From an uncultured Clostridia bacterium (GTDB lineage Bacteria > Bacillota > Clostridia > Christensenellales > UBA1242): 64,000 bases of DNA. Location of the stretch: the NCBI GenBank assembly GCA_934747965.1, contig CAKVHI010000001.1, positions 215,619 through 279,618 on the forward strand, read 5' to 3'. The notes below the pieces were generated by a model that worked only from the letters and a program-made list of their open reading frames with translations, did no database searches and had not been told where the DNA came from. Below are positions 56,627 through 64,000 of the stretch, one piece after another. The number at the start of each line of letters is the position of its first letter. Within the stretch, counting starts at the first letter, position 1. A program made the translations under genes and the position numbers.

Positions 56627-56648
56627 GGCAACCTTGGGTTGCTTTTTT
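56627..56648 (+). terminator. Terminator between the two Met tRNAs
   Basis: GGCAACC/GGTTGC hairpin with TTTTTT. Confidence 0.8.
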
Positions 56649-56653
56649 AATTT

Positions 56654-56730
56654 GGCGGCGTAGCTTAGTTGGTTATAGCGTTCGGTTCATACCCGAAAGG
56701 TCGAAAGTTCGAATCTCTCCGCCGCTACCA
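56654..56730 (+). tRNA. Elongator tRNA-Met (anticodon CAU)
   Basis: 77 nt with CCA. GGCGGCGTAGCTTAGTTGG closely follows the Met elongator of B. subtilis; anticodon arm TTCGG-TTCATAC-CCGAA. tRNA-Ile2, the TilS substrate, shares CAU but has another body. Confidence 0.93.
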
Positions 56731-56738
56731 AACAAGTA

Positions 56739-56767
56739 AGTAGTGTTAAATTTAGCACTACTTTTTT
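56739..56767 (+). terminator. Terminator after tRNA-Met
   Basis: AGTAGTG (56739-56745)/CACTACT (56756-56762) with T run. Confidence 0.85.
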
Positions 56768-56907
56768 ATTATTTCTTAAAACCTACTAAGAATGGGCAGT
56801 AATATGCCTTTCAACAAAAAAACTTTGCAGACAAAAATTGATTTTTAAAATTTTTAAATAAACCAAAAAATAAGACAAATTTATTCAAAAACTAATTTTT
56901 TTCTTTT

Positions 56908-56935
56908 TTGCTTAAAAAATTTTTAAAGTTATAAT
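56908..56935 (+). promoter_or_regulatory. Putative promoter of spoIIE
   Basis: TTGCTT (56908-56913), 16-bp spacer, TATAAT (56930-56935). The B. subtilis gene has a Spo0A-activated promoter with a 21-bp spacer; no clear Spo0A box was seen here in 56768-56907. Confidence 0.5.
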
Positions 56936-56951
56936 CTTTTTAGAGGTTATT

Positions 56952-59240
56952 ATGGAAAAAGTAAAAAAAGATACATACAAAGTTGTTTTTAAATACGCTT
57001 TGTTTTTAGTTTTGTTTTTGATTTTAAGTTTGGCAGAAATAAATTTTGCAATTAAACCCTTCTTGGTTGCATTTTTGTTTAGTTTGGTTTGGTGCAATCA
57101 AAATCCTCTAATTCTATGTGCAATGTTTTTAGGCGTAAATTTACTTTTCAATCCATTTTCTGTGGGACTATTGATTTCGACAGTTTTTGTTTGTGTGATT
57201 TTGATATTTTTTTATTTATTACATAAAAAGTTAAAAAAGCCTATAAACAGATATATTTATTTACTTTATGCATTTTTAAGTCAAATTGCATTTTTATATT
57301 ACAGTTTTTCTTCGCCCGAAAATTTGATTAATGCTATTATTAGTGTTTTGATAAGTTTGATATTGTTGATTTGCTACAATATATTTTTTTCAAGCGTATT
57401 TGTTAAAGGGTTCAGTTCAGTTTTTACAATAAACGAAATCATATCTGGTTGTGTTTTTTTGATTAGTTTAAGCATTGGCATAAGTGCAATAAAAGTTATA
57501 AATATTGAAGTTATAAAAATTTTCGCCGTCTTTTTAATTTTGCTTTCAACTTTTTCTTTAAACAGCAAATCAAGTTTTGTGATTGCAATTTCTATTGGAA
57601 TAGGTAATGCTTTATACAGTTATGACTTAACATTAATATCTGTTTTTTCTGTTTTTGCGTTGATAAGTTTATGTTTTAAATCTAGCAACAAATATTTTTC
57701 TTGTTTGGCAATTTGTTTGATTGATGTTTTTTTGGGCTTATATTTAAAAATTTATGTAGATTATTCAATATATTCAATTTTTTCAGTTGTTGTTGGTTGT
57801 TTAGCATTTTTGGTTATTCCAAAACAAATTTTAAACAACCTTAAAGAAGCCTTAGGAAGTTACAATTCAATGTTGCTATACAGAAACTTAATTAACAGCA
57901 CAAAGGATAGCATGGTAAGAAGGTTATCAGAGATTAGTGAAGTGTTTTTGGACATGGAAATTAACTTTAAAAATATGATTAAAGGCAATCTTCCAAAAAA
58001 TGAAGCAAAACAACTTTTGATTAATGAATTATGCAGTAAAGTTTGCAGTGATTGTAAGGAAAAGCATAAGTGTTTGAGAACATTAAATGAAGAAACAATT
58101 TCGGCCTTTAACAGCATGATTGACAAAGGTTTTGAAAAAGGAAAAGTAAACTTGCTTGACATCCCGCCTGTTTTAAGCAACAGGTGTAACAGAGCGGCTA
58201 GCATAATTAGCACGCTAAACGCATTAATTAACAGTTACAAACAATATTCTTTTATGATAACAAGTCAAGATACAAGCAAAATTTTGATTGGCGAGCAAAT
58301 GGGTGGAGTTAGCAAACTTTTGAGAGGATTAATTGATGACACTTCAAATAATTTTAATTTTGACCAAAGCATAGAAAATGATATTAAAGAAGAGTTAAAA
58401 TTTTTGCATATTTGTTGCACCGATGTTATAAGTTTTGTTAAAGAAGGTTTTTATAATATTCAACTAATTGTTAAAAAAGAAAATTTTAATAAAGAAGATA
58501 TTGAAAAAGTTATTTCCAAGATTTTAAAAACCAAAATGAAAATTAGTGAAATTAATGAGTTAAACAGTGCATTTGAGATTATAACAATAAAAAATGCACC
58601 GAAATATGATTGTGTATTCGGCGTTTTGGGCATAACAAAAGATAATAGCGAAGTCAGTGGCGACACATATTCATTTATTAAAATAGATGATGACAAAGTT
58701 TTGATTGCCGTTAGTGATGGAATGGGTAGTGGCGAAGATGCAAAACATACAAGTGAAGTAAGTTTAAATTTGATTGAAAACTTTTATAAAGCAGGTTTTG
58801 AAAATGAAATTATTTTAAACAGTGTCAACAAACTTTTAACAATAAACAGTGAAGAGAGTTTTAGCGCACTTGATATATGTGTTATAGACTTCAGAAAAGA
58901 AATTATAGATTTTATAAAATTAGGGGCACCAGTTGGATTTATAAAAAAAGACAACGAAACACAAATTGTTGAAAGTGGCAGTTTGCCGATTGGAATTTTG
59001 GAAGATGTTTCGCCAGTTGTTACAAAAAAAGTTATTAATGGAAACGAAATTTTGGTGCTTGTTAGTGATGGAGTTATTGAAAGTTTTCATGGAGAAGAAA
59101 ATTTGAAAAACTTTATTAATAACACCACAACTATAAATCCTCAGCAAATTTGTACTGAAATTATTAATGTTTGCAGACAAACTGAAATTGTCGATGATTG
59201 CACATGTCTAGCATTAAGGATTTATGAAATAATTGAGTAA
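56952..59240 (+). CDS. spoIIE: Stage II sporulation protein E, PP2C phosphatase
   Basis: 762 residues. About ten membrane segments fill residues 15-300, followed by a Cys-containing linker (CSKVCSDCKEKHKCL, about 352-366) and a C-terminal PP2C domain: VSGDTYSFIKIDDDKVLIAVSDGMGSGEDAKHTSEVSLNLIENF (about 575-620) and VLVSDGVIESF. It dephosphorylates SpoIIAA to activate sigma-F in the forespore and helps septum placement. Following the two Met tRNAs and preceding tilS matches the B. subtilis order. SD AGAGG. Confidence 0.96.
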   Translation: MEKVKKDTYKVVFKYALFLVLFLILSLAEINFAIKPFLVAFLFSLVWCNQNPLILCAMFLGVNLLFNPFSVGLLISTVFVCVILIFFYLLHKKLKKPINRYIYLLYAFLSQIAFLYYSFSSPENLINAIISVLISLILLICYNIFFSSVFVKGFSSVFTINEIISGCVFLISLSIGISAIKVINIEVIKIFAVFLILLSTFSLNSKSSFVIAISIGIGNALYSYDLTLISVFSVFALISLCFKSSNKYFSCLAICLIDVFLGLYLKIYVDYSIYSIFSVVVGCLAFLVIPKQILNNLKEALGSYNSMLLYRNLINSTKDSMVRRLSEISEVFLDMEINFKNMIKGNLPKNEAKQLLINELCSKVCSDCKEKHKCLRTLNEETISAFNSMIDKGFEKGKVNLLDIPPVLSNRCNRAASIISTLNALINSYKQYSFMITSQDTSKILIGEQMGGVSKLLRGLIDDTSNNFNFDQSIENDIKEELKFLHICCTDVISFVKEGFYNIQLIVKKENFNKEDIEKVISKILKTKMKISEINELNSAFEIITIKNAPKYDCVFGVLGITKDNSEVSGDTYSFIKIDDDKVLIAVSDGMGSGEDAKHTSEVSLNLIENFYKAGFENEIILNSVNKLLTINSEESFSALDICVIDFRKEIIDFIKLGAPVGFIKKDNETQIVESGSLPIGILEDVSPVVTKKVINGNEILVLVSDGVIESFHGEENLKNFINNTTTINPQQICTEIINVCRQTEIVDDCTCLALRIYEIIE

Positions 59241-59417
59241 TTCACTATATTGAAAAAACTCAATATTGAATAAAAGTAAATTTAAAAAATGCTTACTTTG
59301 AAGAAATCTTATTGTGCTAAATATGTTTTTCAAAATAAAGCCGATAAAATCGCCAAGGTTAGAATTAAAGTTGTGTGATAAATTTTAGTAAAAAGTAGAA
59401 AATTAAAAAATTTACTA

Positions 59418-59446
59418 TTGCAAATTGAATAATATTAGTGTATAAT
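59418..59446 (+). promoter_or_regulatory. Promoter of tilS
   Basis: TTGCAA (59418-59423), 17-bp spacer, TATAAT (59441-59446); SD AGAGGT follows. Bases 59241-59417 hold nothing clear. Confidence 0.7.
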
Positions 59447-59466
59447 ATTTTTAGAGGTAAAATTAT

Positions 59467-60798
59467 ATGCAAAGCGTTTTAAAAACAATTAATAAATACA
59501 AAATGTTCAAAAAAGGCGAAATTGTGGGTGTTGCGGTTAGTGGCGGAATTGATAGCATGAGTATGCTTCACTTTTTAAACAGTGTTAAGGATGATTTTGA
59601 CATTGAAATTGTGGCTATTAATGTTGATCACTCTATCAGAGAAAACAGTGCTAAAGACACGCTTTTTGTTCAAAACTATTGCAGTGAACATCATATTCGT
59701 TTTTATAAATTTAAAATTGACAGTGTTAAAATTGCAAGTGAAAACAAAATGTGTTTAGAAGAAGCCGCAAGAAAAGGTAGATACGGAGTTTTTGACAGTT
59801 TAATTTCGCGTGGGATTGTTGACAAAATTTGTTTAGGTCATCATATCCAAGACCAAGCAGAAACAATTCTTCTTAACATTTTTAGGGGTGCTGGTCTTAA
59901 TGGCGCAAAAGGTATGGAATTTATTAGAGATAAATATGTTCGTCCTATGCTTAACACAACAAAACTTGAGATAAGTCAATATGCAAGCATCAATGAAATT
60001 CCTTTTGTTGAAGATGATAGTAATTTTGATGAAACTTATTCACGCAACTATTTAAGAAACATTATCATGCCAAAATTGAGAATGAAATGGAATAACATAG
60101 ACAAAAACTTGATTGATTTTGGAAATATTTGTAAAGAAGATGATGAATATATAAAATCACAAATGTTCTTTGACGGTGTTATTGAAGAAGAAAATTTAGT
60201 AAGAATTCCTCTAAGTTATTTTATTTATCCTTCTCCTGTTGTAAACAGATTGATTTTGAAAGAACTTGACTTTTTAAATGCTTCAAAAGATATAGAAAAG
60301 AAACATATATCTATCATCAAAAGCATGGCACTAGAAGCTGAAAATGGTGTTAAAATAAATCTTCCTAATAATATCATTGTTCACAAAGAATATGATTTTG
60401 TTGCAATTATGGTTAAAAAACCAAAACCAAAACTTGAAGAAACTAACTTCAAATTAGGCTCGTTTAACCTTATAAATTTTGGAAACCTTACAGTCAGAAA
60501 AACAAGCAAATTTGATTTGTCCAATAACTCTCATTTAATTGATGCAAACAAACTTCCATCTGGTTGTGTTATCCGAACTCGAAAAGACGGCGATATGTTT
60601 ACAAAATTTGGTGGGGGAACAAAAAAACTTAAAGATTACTTTATTGACAAAAAAGTGCCTCAACGCTTAAGAAGTGAAATACCTTTAATTTGTAAAGATA
60701 ATGAAGTTTATTGTGTTTTGGGACTTGAAATTTCAGATAAAGTTAAAATTGATGAAAACACAAAATCTGCTTATTTGTTAACTTACAAAAAAATTTAA
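59467..60798 (+). CDS. tilS: tRNA(Ile)-lysidine synthetase
   Basis: 443 residues. N-type ATP pyrophosphatase loop AVSGGIDSMSML (about 23-34), LGHHIQDQAETILLNIFRGAGLNG, and the C-terminal TilS domain (RKDGDMFTKFGGGTKKLKDYFIDKKVPQRLRSEIPLI). It makes lysidine at C34 of tRNA-Ile(CAU) so it reads AUA codons, which are abundant in this AT-rich genome. hprT and ftsH, which often follow, are missing here. Confidence 0.96.
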   Translation: MQSVLKTINKYKMFKKGEIVGVAVSGGIDSMSMLHFLNSVKDDFDIEIVAINVDHSIRENSAKDTLFVQNYCSEHHIRFYKFKIDSVKIASENKMCLEEAARKGRYGVFDSLISRGIVDKICLGHHIQDQAETILLNIFRGAGLNGAKGMEFIRDKYVRPMLNTTKLEISQYASINEIPFVEDDSNFDETYSRNYLRNIIMPKLRMKWNNIDKNLIDFGNICKEDDEYIKSQMFFDGVIEEENLVRIPLSYFIYPSPVVNRLILKELDFLNASKDIEKKHISIIKSMALEAENGVKINLPNNIIVHKEYDFVAIMVKKPKPKLEETNFKLGSFNLINFGNLTVRKTSKFDLSNNSHLIDANKLPSGCVIRTRKDGDMFTKFGGGTKKLKDYFIDKKVPQRLRSEIPLICKDNEVYCVLGLEISDKVKIDENTKSAYLLTYKKI

Positions 60799-60820
60799 TT
60801 ATTTATTGTTATGATTAATT

Positions 60821-60860
60821 AACTCAGTTAAATCAACATTTTGATTTGGCTGAGTTTTTT
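60821..60860 (+). terminator. Terminator of tilS
   Basis: AACTCAG/CTGAGTT outer stem with an inner AAATCA/TGATTT stem, followed by T run. Confidence 0.85.
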
Positions 60861-60930
60861 AAATCACGCTTTAACTTTTTGTTTCATATATTTTTATAAG
60901 TGGTTTTTTTTATTTTATAAAGGAGTTAGT

Positions 60931-62316
60931 ATGATTAAAAAGTATTTTAATAAAAAAAAGTGTGGATATAATTGTGATAAATATCGAAATGTTATAATAG
61001 AAAAAGTTATAAATGGACCAAAAGGTGAGAAAGGCGAAAAAGGAGATTTGGGTCCAACAGGAGCAACAGGAGCAACGGGTCCAACAGGAGCAACAGGGAT
61101 TATTGGTCCAACAGGTCCAAGAGGACCTAGTGGAGAAAATTTAGTTGTTAAATCGACCAAAACTTTAGAACCTGACAAACAAGCAAATGTTAAAGCCACG
61201 CACGATGGAAATACAACCTATCTAGAATTTGAAATTCCAAGAGGGAAGGATGGTGTTTCTGAAGAAATTGATGCAGGAAAAACCTTTCAAGTGAAAGAAA
61301 ATGAAAAAGCCAAGGTTGTTAGTCGATATGAAAATAAAGTTCATTATTTTGATTTTTATATCCCACAAGGAAGGGTTGGTGAAAAAGGCGAACAAGGGGT
61401 TAAAGGCGACCCCGGTGAGAAAGGCAAACAAGGTGAAATTGGTCCACAAGGAAAACAGGGTCCACAAGGAGAAAGGGGAATTCAAGGATTGCAAGGGCTT
61501 AAGGGCGATATAGGGCCACAAGGACCTAAAGGAGAAACTGGAGAGATAGGGCCTAGGGGTTTTCCGGGAGAAATTGGAAAAAGTGAAAAGATTTCTGTTG
61601 ATACGACTGAAACTGTGGGTCCAAACGAAAATGCACAAGTTTTGGATGATTTTGAAAATCTAATTCATCATTTAACCTTTTATATCCCAAAGGGAGAGAA
61701 AGGTGATAAGGGAGAGAAAGGTGATAAGGGAGATGAAATTATTCTTGCTGGCACAACAACCCAAGTTGGAGAAAACGAAAAAGCAAAAGTTAGTGATAGA
61801 TTTGAAGGCGACACACATTTTTTAGATTTTCAAATTCCGCAAGGCAAAACAGGTCCTAAAGGAGATAAAGGGGAAAATGGAGAACAAGGCATACAAGGAA
61901 TTGCTGGTCCACCGGGTTCAACTAATAATATAAATGCAACAATTTTTAATTCAGAATCACAAAGTATATCAAATTTAAAGCCATTGACTTTTGGAAAAAT
62001 AATAGTCAATAATGCTTTAAATGTTAATGATACATCAATTACCATAACTTCACCAGGCACTTACCTTATAAGTTTTTCTATTAATAATGGTTCTAGTGCA
62101 ACTGCAGGTGAAAGTATAGCCGTTCATAAAAACAATGTTATAATTGAAGGAACTAAGAGACCTTTAACTTCTAGTACAAATGTTAGTTGTTTTTTTGTAA
62201 TAAAATTAGCACGTAACGATATAATAACTCTTGTTCCATCACTTACTACAAGCAAAACACTAACTAATTCTGGAGCTCCAAGTGCGATGCTAACAGTTGT
62301 TCAAATTGCAACTTAA
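60931..62316 (+). CDS. Collagen-like protein with beta-module insertions and BclA-like C-terminus
   Basis: 461 residues from ATG 60931, chosen because AAAGGAG lies 6 nt before; an in-frame ATG 90 bases upstream lies in the tilS terminator region. N-terminus MIKKYFNKKKCGYNCDKY. Gly-X-Y blocks (GPKGEKGEKG; GPTGATGATGPTG; GEQGVKGDPGEKGKQG) alternate with three beta modules of one pattern ending in FEIPRGK / FYIPQGR / FQIPQGK. The C-terminal about 130 residues (GTYLISFSINNGSSATAGE) are BclA/TNF-like. Likely an exosporium or surface filament trimer; next to spoIIE-tilS. Confidence 0.88.
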   Translation: MIKKYFNKKKCGYNCDKYRNVIIEKVINGPKGEKGEKGDLGPTGATGATGPTGATGIIGPTGPRGPSGENLVVKSTKTLEPDKQANVKATHDGNTTYLEFEIPRGKDGVSEEIDAGKTFQVKENEKAKVVSRYENKVHYFDFYIPQGRVGEKGEQGVKGDPGEKGKQGEIGPQGKQGPQGERGIQGLQGLKGDIGPQGPKGETGEIGPRGFPGEIGKSEKISVDTTETVGPNENAQVLDDFENLIHHLTFYIPKGEKGDKGEKGDKGDEIILAGTTTQVGENEKAKVSDRFEGDTHFLDFQIPQGKTGPKGDKGENGEQGIQGIAGPPGSTNNINATIFNSESQSISNLKPLTFGKIIVNNALNVNDTSITITSPGTYLISFSINNGSSATAGESIAVHKNNVIIEGTKRPLTSSTNVSCFFVIKLARNDIITLVPSLTTSKTLTNSGAPSAMLTVVQIAT

Positions 62317-62320
62317 TTAA

Positions 62321-62359
62321 AAAAACTTAAATAAGTGATAAAACTTATTTAAGTTTTTT
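62321..62359 (+). terminator. Terminator of the collagen-like gene
   Basis: Long AAAAACTTAAATAAGT/ACTTATTTAAGTTTTT stem, 6-nt loop. Confidence 0.85.
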
Positions 62360-62415
62360 ATAGTTTATTTAGATAATATCTTAATAAAAAACAATTTTTT
62401 TAATCAGCGAAATTT

Positions 62416-63693
62416 TTATTTATTGTTTTCAAATAAATCTTTTTTTGTTTTTAATATTTGCAAAGCATAAAACAAATCAGTATCTTTATTAATTGTTTTT
62501 ATGTCTATGTTATTTAGAATTTCTTCTTTGCTTAATCCTAATTTTTTTGTATTAACTTGAATATCTATATAATTTTCAATCAAATTTTCTTTATCAATGT
62601 TTTTTCCAAGTCGTTCAAAATCTATTTTGCAGTTGTAGAAACTAAAATATTTGATATGGTTTTCATAATCTTTCTTTGTTGTGTCGTAGTTTTTTATTCC
62701 TAACAAAGCATCGTTTAACAAAACTGAATAAAAATTTGTCTGATAGTTTTTTTCTGTATAGTTTTTTATTTTGTTTAAGACATTTTTATTTTCAAACATA
62801 TCAAGCAATTTAAACAAGTCAAATAAATTTTCATAAACCAAAAACATTAATGGTGTTTCTTTTAACGATTTGTTTCTTTTAAATTCCAAATTTCTTTTTT
62901 CAAGTGCAACAACCAAACCATCAAACAAATTGTTTTGGATAGCATATATTGTTGGAATTAAAACATTGTCGTAATATCCTTTGCATTTTTCAAGTCTGAA
63001 TTTTCTAAACTCAACCAAATGGCTTATATTTATCTTGTAAACATCACATAATTTTTTGAATGTTTTGTTTGTTGCTTTTTCTTTAATTTTTTCAGCCAAA
63101 TTTATTGCATAGTCATAACCATAATCAAAAGCAATACATTCATGTTTGTTAAATAAATAAAATGTGTCAATATCGTTTTCGCTAAAACCAAGTTTCCTTA
63201 AAAAATCCTCGTTAGTGGGGTATGAAGTTTTTTCATTTTTAATGCCTATTTTTTTTATTATACTTGCATTATGTATGTTTGTTTCAATGTGTTTTAATTC
63301 GTGAGCAATTGCTTGAAAGTCGTAAAATATATTGTTACTTAAACTGTTTAAAATGTCGAGTGGTAAAAAGATATTATCAAAATTGTCTGCAGAAGCAACA
63401 AAATTATAACCTTTTGTTCTTGCTTTTTTGTCTATATAAACATTAACTTCATCAATGTTTAAGTCGCTTAGCACTATAGAAACATAATTTGTTAAAAACT
63501 CGCTTAATAAATCATTATTCAAACAATTATCCGAGAACTTTAAATTATCTCTAAAAATAATACCTTCTATATTGTCAAGCAAATAATCAAAATTGCCACC
63601 TTTTTTTATTGTTTTAAAATAAATTAGATTATCTTTTTGCTTGTAGTTTTCATTTGCAGTTGTGATTAATTCTTCATTAAAAATTTTTTTCAT
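62416..63693 (-). CDS. Putative HExxH metallopeptidase-like cytoplasmic protein, unknown
   Basis: 425 residues, no signal or membrane segment. A zincin-like HELKH (131-135) in FQAIAHELKHIETNIHNASI follows an alpha/beta N-terminal part (VNVYIDKKARTKGYNFVASADNF; IFLPLDIL). The remaining 280 residues are helical, Leu/Asn/Lys-rich, perhaps ankyrin-like in places (LKETPLMFLVYENLFDLFKLLDMF). A third zinc ligand cannot be assigned. Not a family I can name. Promoter with perfect consensus, leaderless. Confidence 0.75.
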   Translation of the reverse strand: MKKIFNEELITTANENYKQKDNLIYFKTIKKGGNFDYLLDNIEGIIFRDNLKFSDNCLNNDLLSEFLTNYVSIVLSDLNIDEVNVYIDKKARTKGYNFVASADNFDNIFLPLDILNSLSNNIFYDFQAIAHELKHIETNIHNASIIKKIGIKNEKTSYPTNEDFLRKLGFSENDIDTFYLFNKHECIAFDYGYDYAINLAEKIKEKATNKTFKKLCDVYKINISHLVEFRKFRLEKCKGYYDNVLIPTIYAIQNNLFDGLVVALEKRNLEFKRNKSLKETPLMFLVYENLFDLFKLLDMFENKNVLNKIKNYTEKNYQTNFYSVLLNDALLGIKNYDTTKKDYENHIKYFSFYNCKIDFERLGKNIDKENLIENYIDIQVNTKKLGLSKEEILNNIDIKTINKDTDLFYALQILKTKKDLFENNK

Positions 63694-63699
63694 ATCACA

Positions 63700-63728
63700 A
63701 TTATAAGGTATAGGTAATATAATGTCAA
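63700..63728 (-). promoter_or_regulatory. Perfect consensus promoter, leaderless arrangement
   Basis: Minus strand TTGACA (63723-63728), 17-bp spacer, TATAAT (63700-63705), 6 nt before ATG 63693. Confidence 0.85.
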
Positions 63729-63860
63729 TATAGAGTTTTTAAAAATTGCTCAAAAACTTTAAATAAAAATTCTATTTTTAGTGAAAATTAATTAAAAAAT
63801 CTAACATAAATGATTAACAAAAAAAATTTTTAAAAAAATTAAAAAACTTTTGTAAAATCG

Positions 63861-63889
63861 TTGACAAGGGTTTTTTATTGTGGTAGAAT
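63861..63889 (+). promoter_or_regulatory. Strong promoter with long leader running out of the window
   Basis: TTGACA (63861-63866), 17-bp spacer, TAGAAT (63884-63889). More than 100 nt of leader follow, with GAAACT/AGTTTC arms able to pair and no start codon with a good SD before the window ends. It may lead to an rRNA operon or a ribosomal protein gene with a regulatory leader. Bases 63729-63860 hold nothing clear. Confidence 0.6.
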
Positions 63890-64000
63890 ACAAGAGCATT
63901 AAAAATCTGAAATAAGTTTTTACTGCGAGAACGAATGAAACTAAATAGGTAAGTACAAAAAAGTTTCTTGTCAATTAAAAAGAGAGTAATAGAAACAATT

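Noticed and set aside
60841..60930. Upstream in-frame start for the second collagen-like protein, giving a hydrophobic leader
   Set aside because: It falls in the tilS terminator, and a good Shine-Dalgarno precedes ATG 60931.
60915..61199. Antisense Pro/Gly-rich frame opposite the second collagen-like gene
   Set aside because: Same shadow effect; no ribosome-binding site or promoter.
63264..63446. Short plus-strand frame rich in Cys and Leu
   Set aside because: Antisense to the HExxH gene, no ribosome-binding site, composition typical of a shadow frame.

Overview
The window is strongly AT-rich and reads as a chromosomal segment of an uncultured, spore-forming Bacillota (Clostridia-like) bacterium using the standard code. 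Evidence for sporulation comes from sigH, a yabP-yabQ-divIC cluster, spoIIE and two BclA-like collagen proteins. The core genes present (dnaX-ybaB-recR, dnaN, rsmG-parA-parB with parS sites, tsaD, tilS, spoIIE, mrnC-rlmB-sigH) are all of the Gram-positive low-GC type. No plasmid, prophage or CRISPR array was seen; mobile or decayed DNA is limited to small remnants near tRNA genes and around 33-38 kb.

Layout. 0-10 kb: 5' part of recD2, then a two-gene operon encoding a 319-residue membrane-anchored protein and a giant 2327-residue membrane-anchored repeat protein. 10-15 kb: small membrane proteins, 5-formyl-THF cyclo-ligase, a collagen-like protein and an M1-type metallopeptidase. 15-18 kb: a DnaD-like/DnaI-like helicase-loading pair and a double HicB-like protein. 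18-29 kb: a TPR/Sel1/unknown operon, a heterodimeric ABC exporter, a Ca2+-type P-ATPase and tsaD. 29-33 kb: comF and dnaX-ybaB-recR. 33-38.5 kb: decay zone with a TetR/ABC remnant, a VanZ-like gene, a multiply frameshifted transglutaminase-like pseudogene, an orphan membrane gene and homopolymeric C tracts, ending at a Gly-Cys-Leu tRNA cluster. 39-45 kb: a TasA-like/LamG-like surface protein with an unusual leader, the ParABS partition locus, rsmG, and mrnC-rlmB-sigH. 45-49 kb: tRNA-Arg with a broken upstream copy, the yabP-yabQ-divIC cluster and dnaN. 49-56 kb: a glycosyltransferase, a matrixin-like protease, an AbrB-ABC operon, a transglutaminase-like protein and DHFR. 56-64 kb: initiator and elongator tRNA-Met, spoIIE, tilS, a second collagen-like protein, a putative HExxH protein and a strong promoter whose leader leaves the window.

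The most coherent unusual signal is regulatory. At least ten genes have a consensus-like promoter whose -10 hexamer lies 5-7 nt before the start codon, with no Shine-Dalgarno sequence, so their mRNAs should be leaderless (recD2, 5-FCL, tsaD, rsmG, mrnC and several unknown or secreted proteins). Internal operon genes keep normal ribosome-binding sites. Other notable items are the giant protein with a 407-residue tandem repeat, a possible Shine-Dalgarno-sequestering leader at about 40.2 kb, a dense parS cluster and tRNA-derived duplications.
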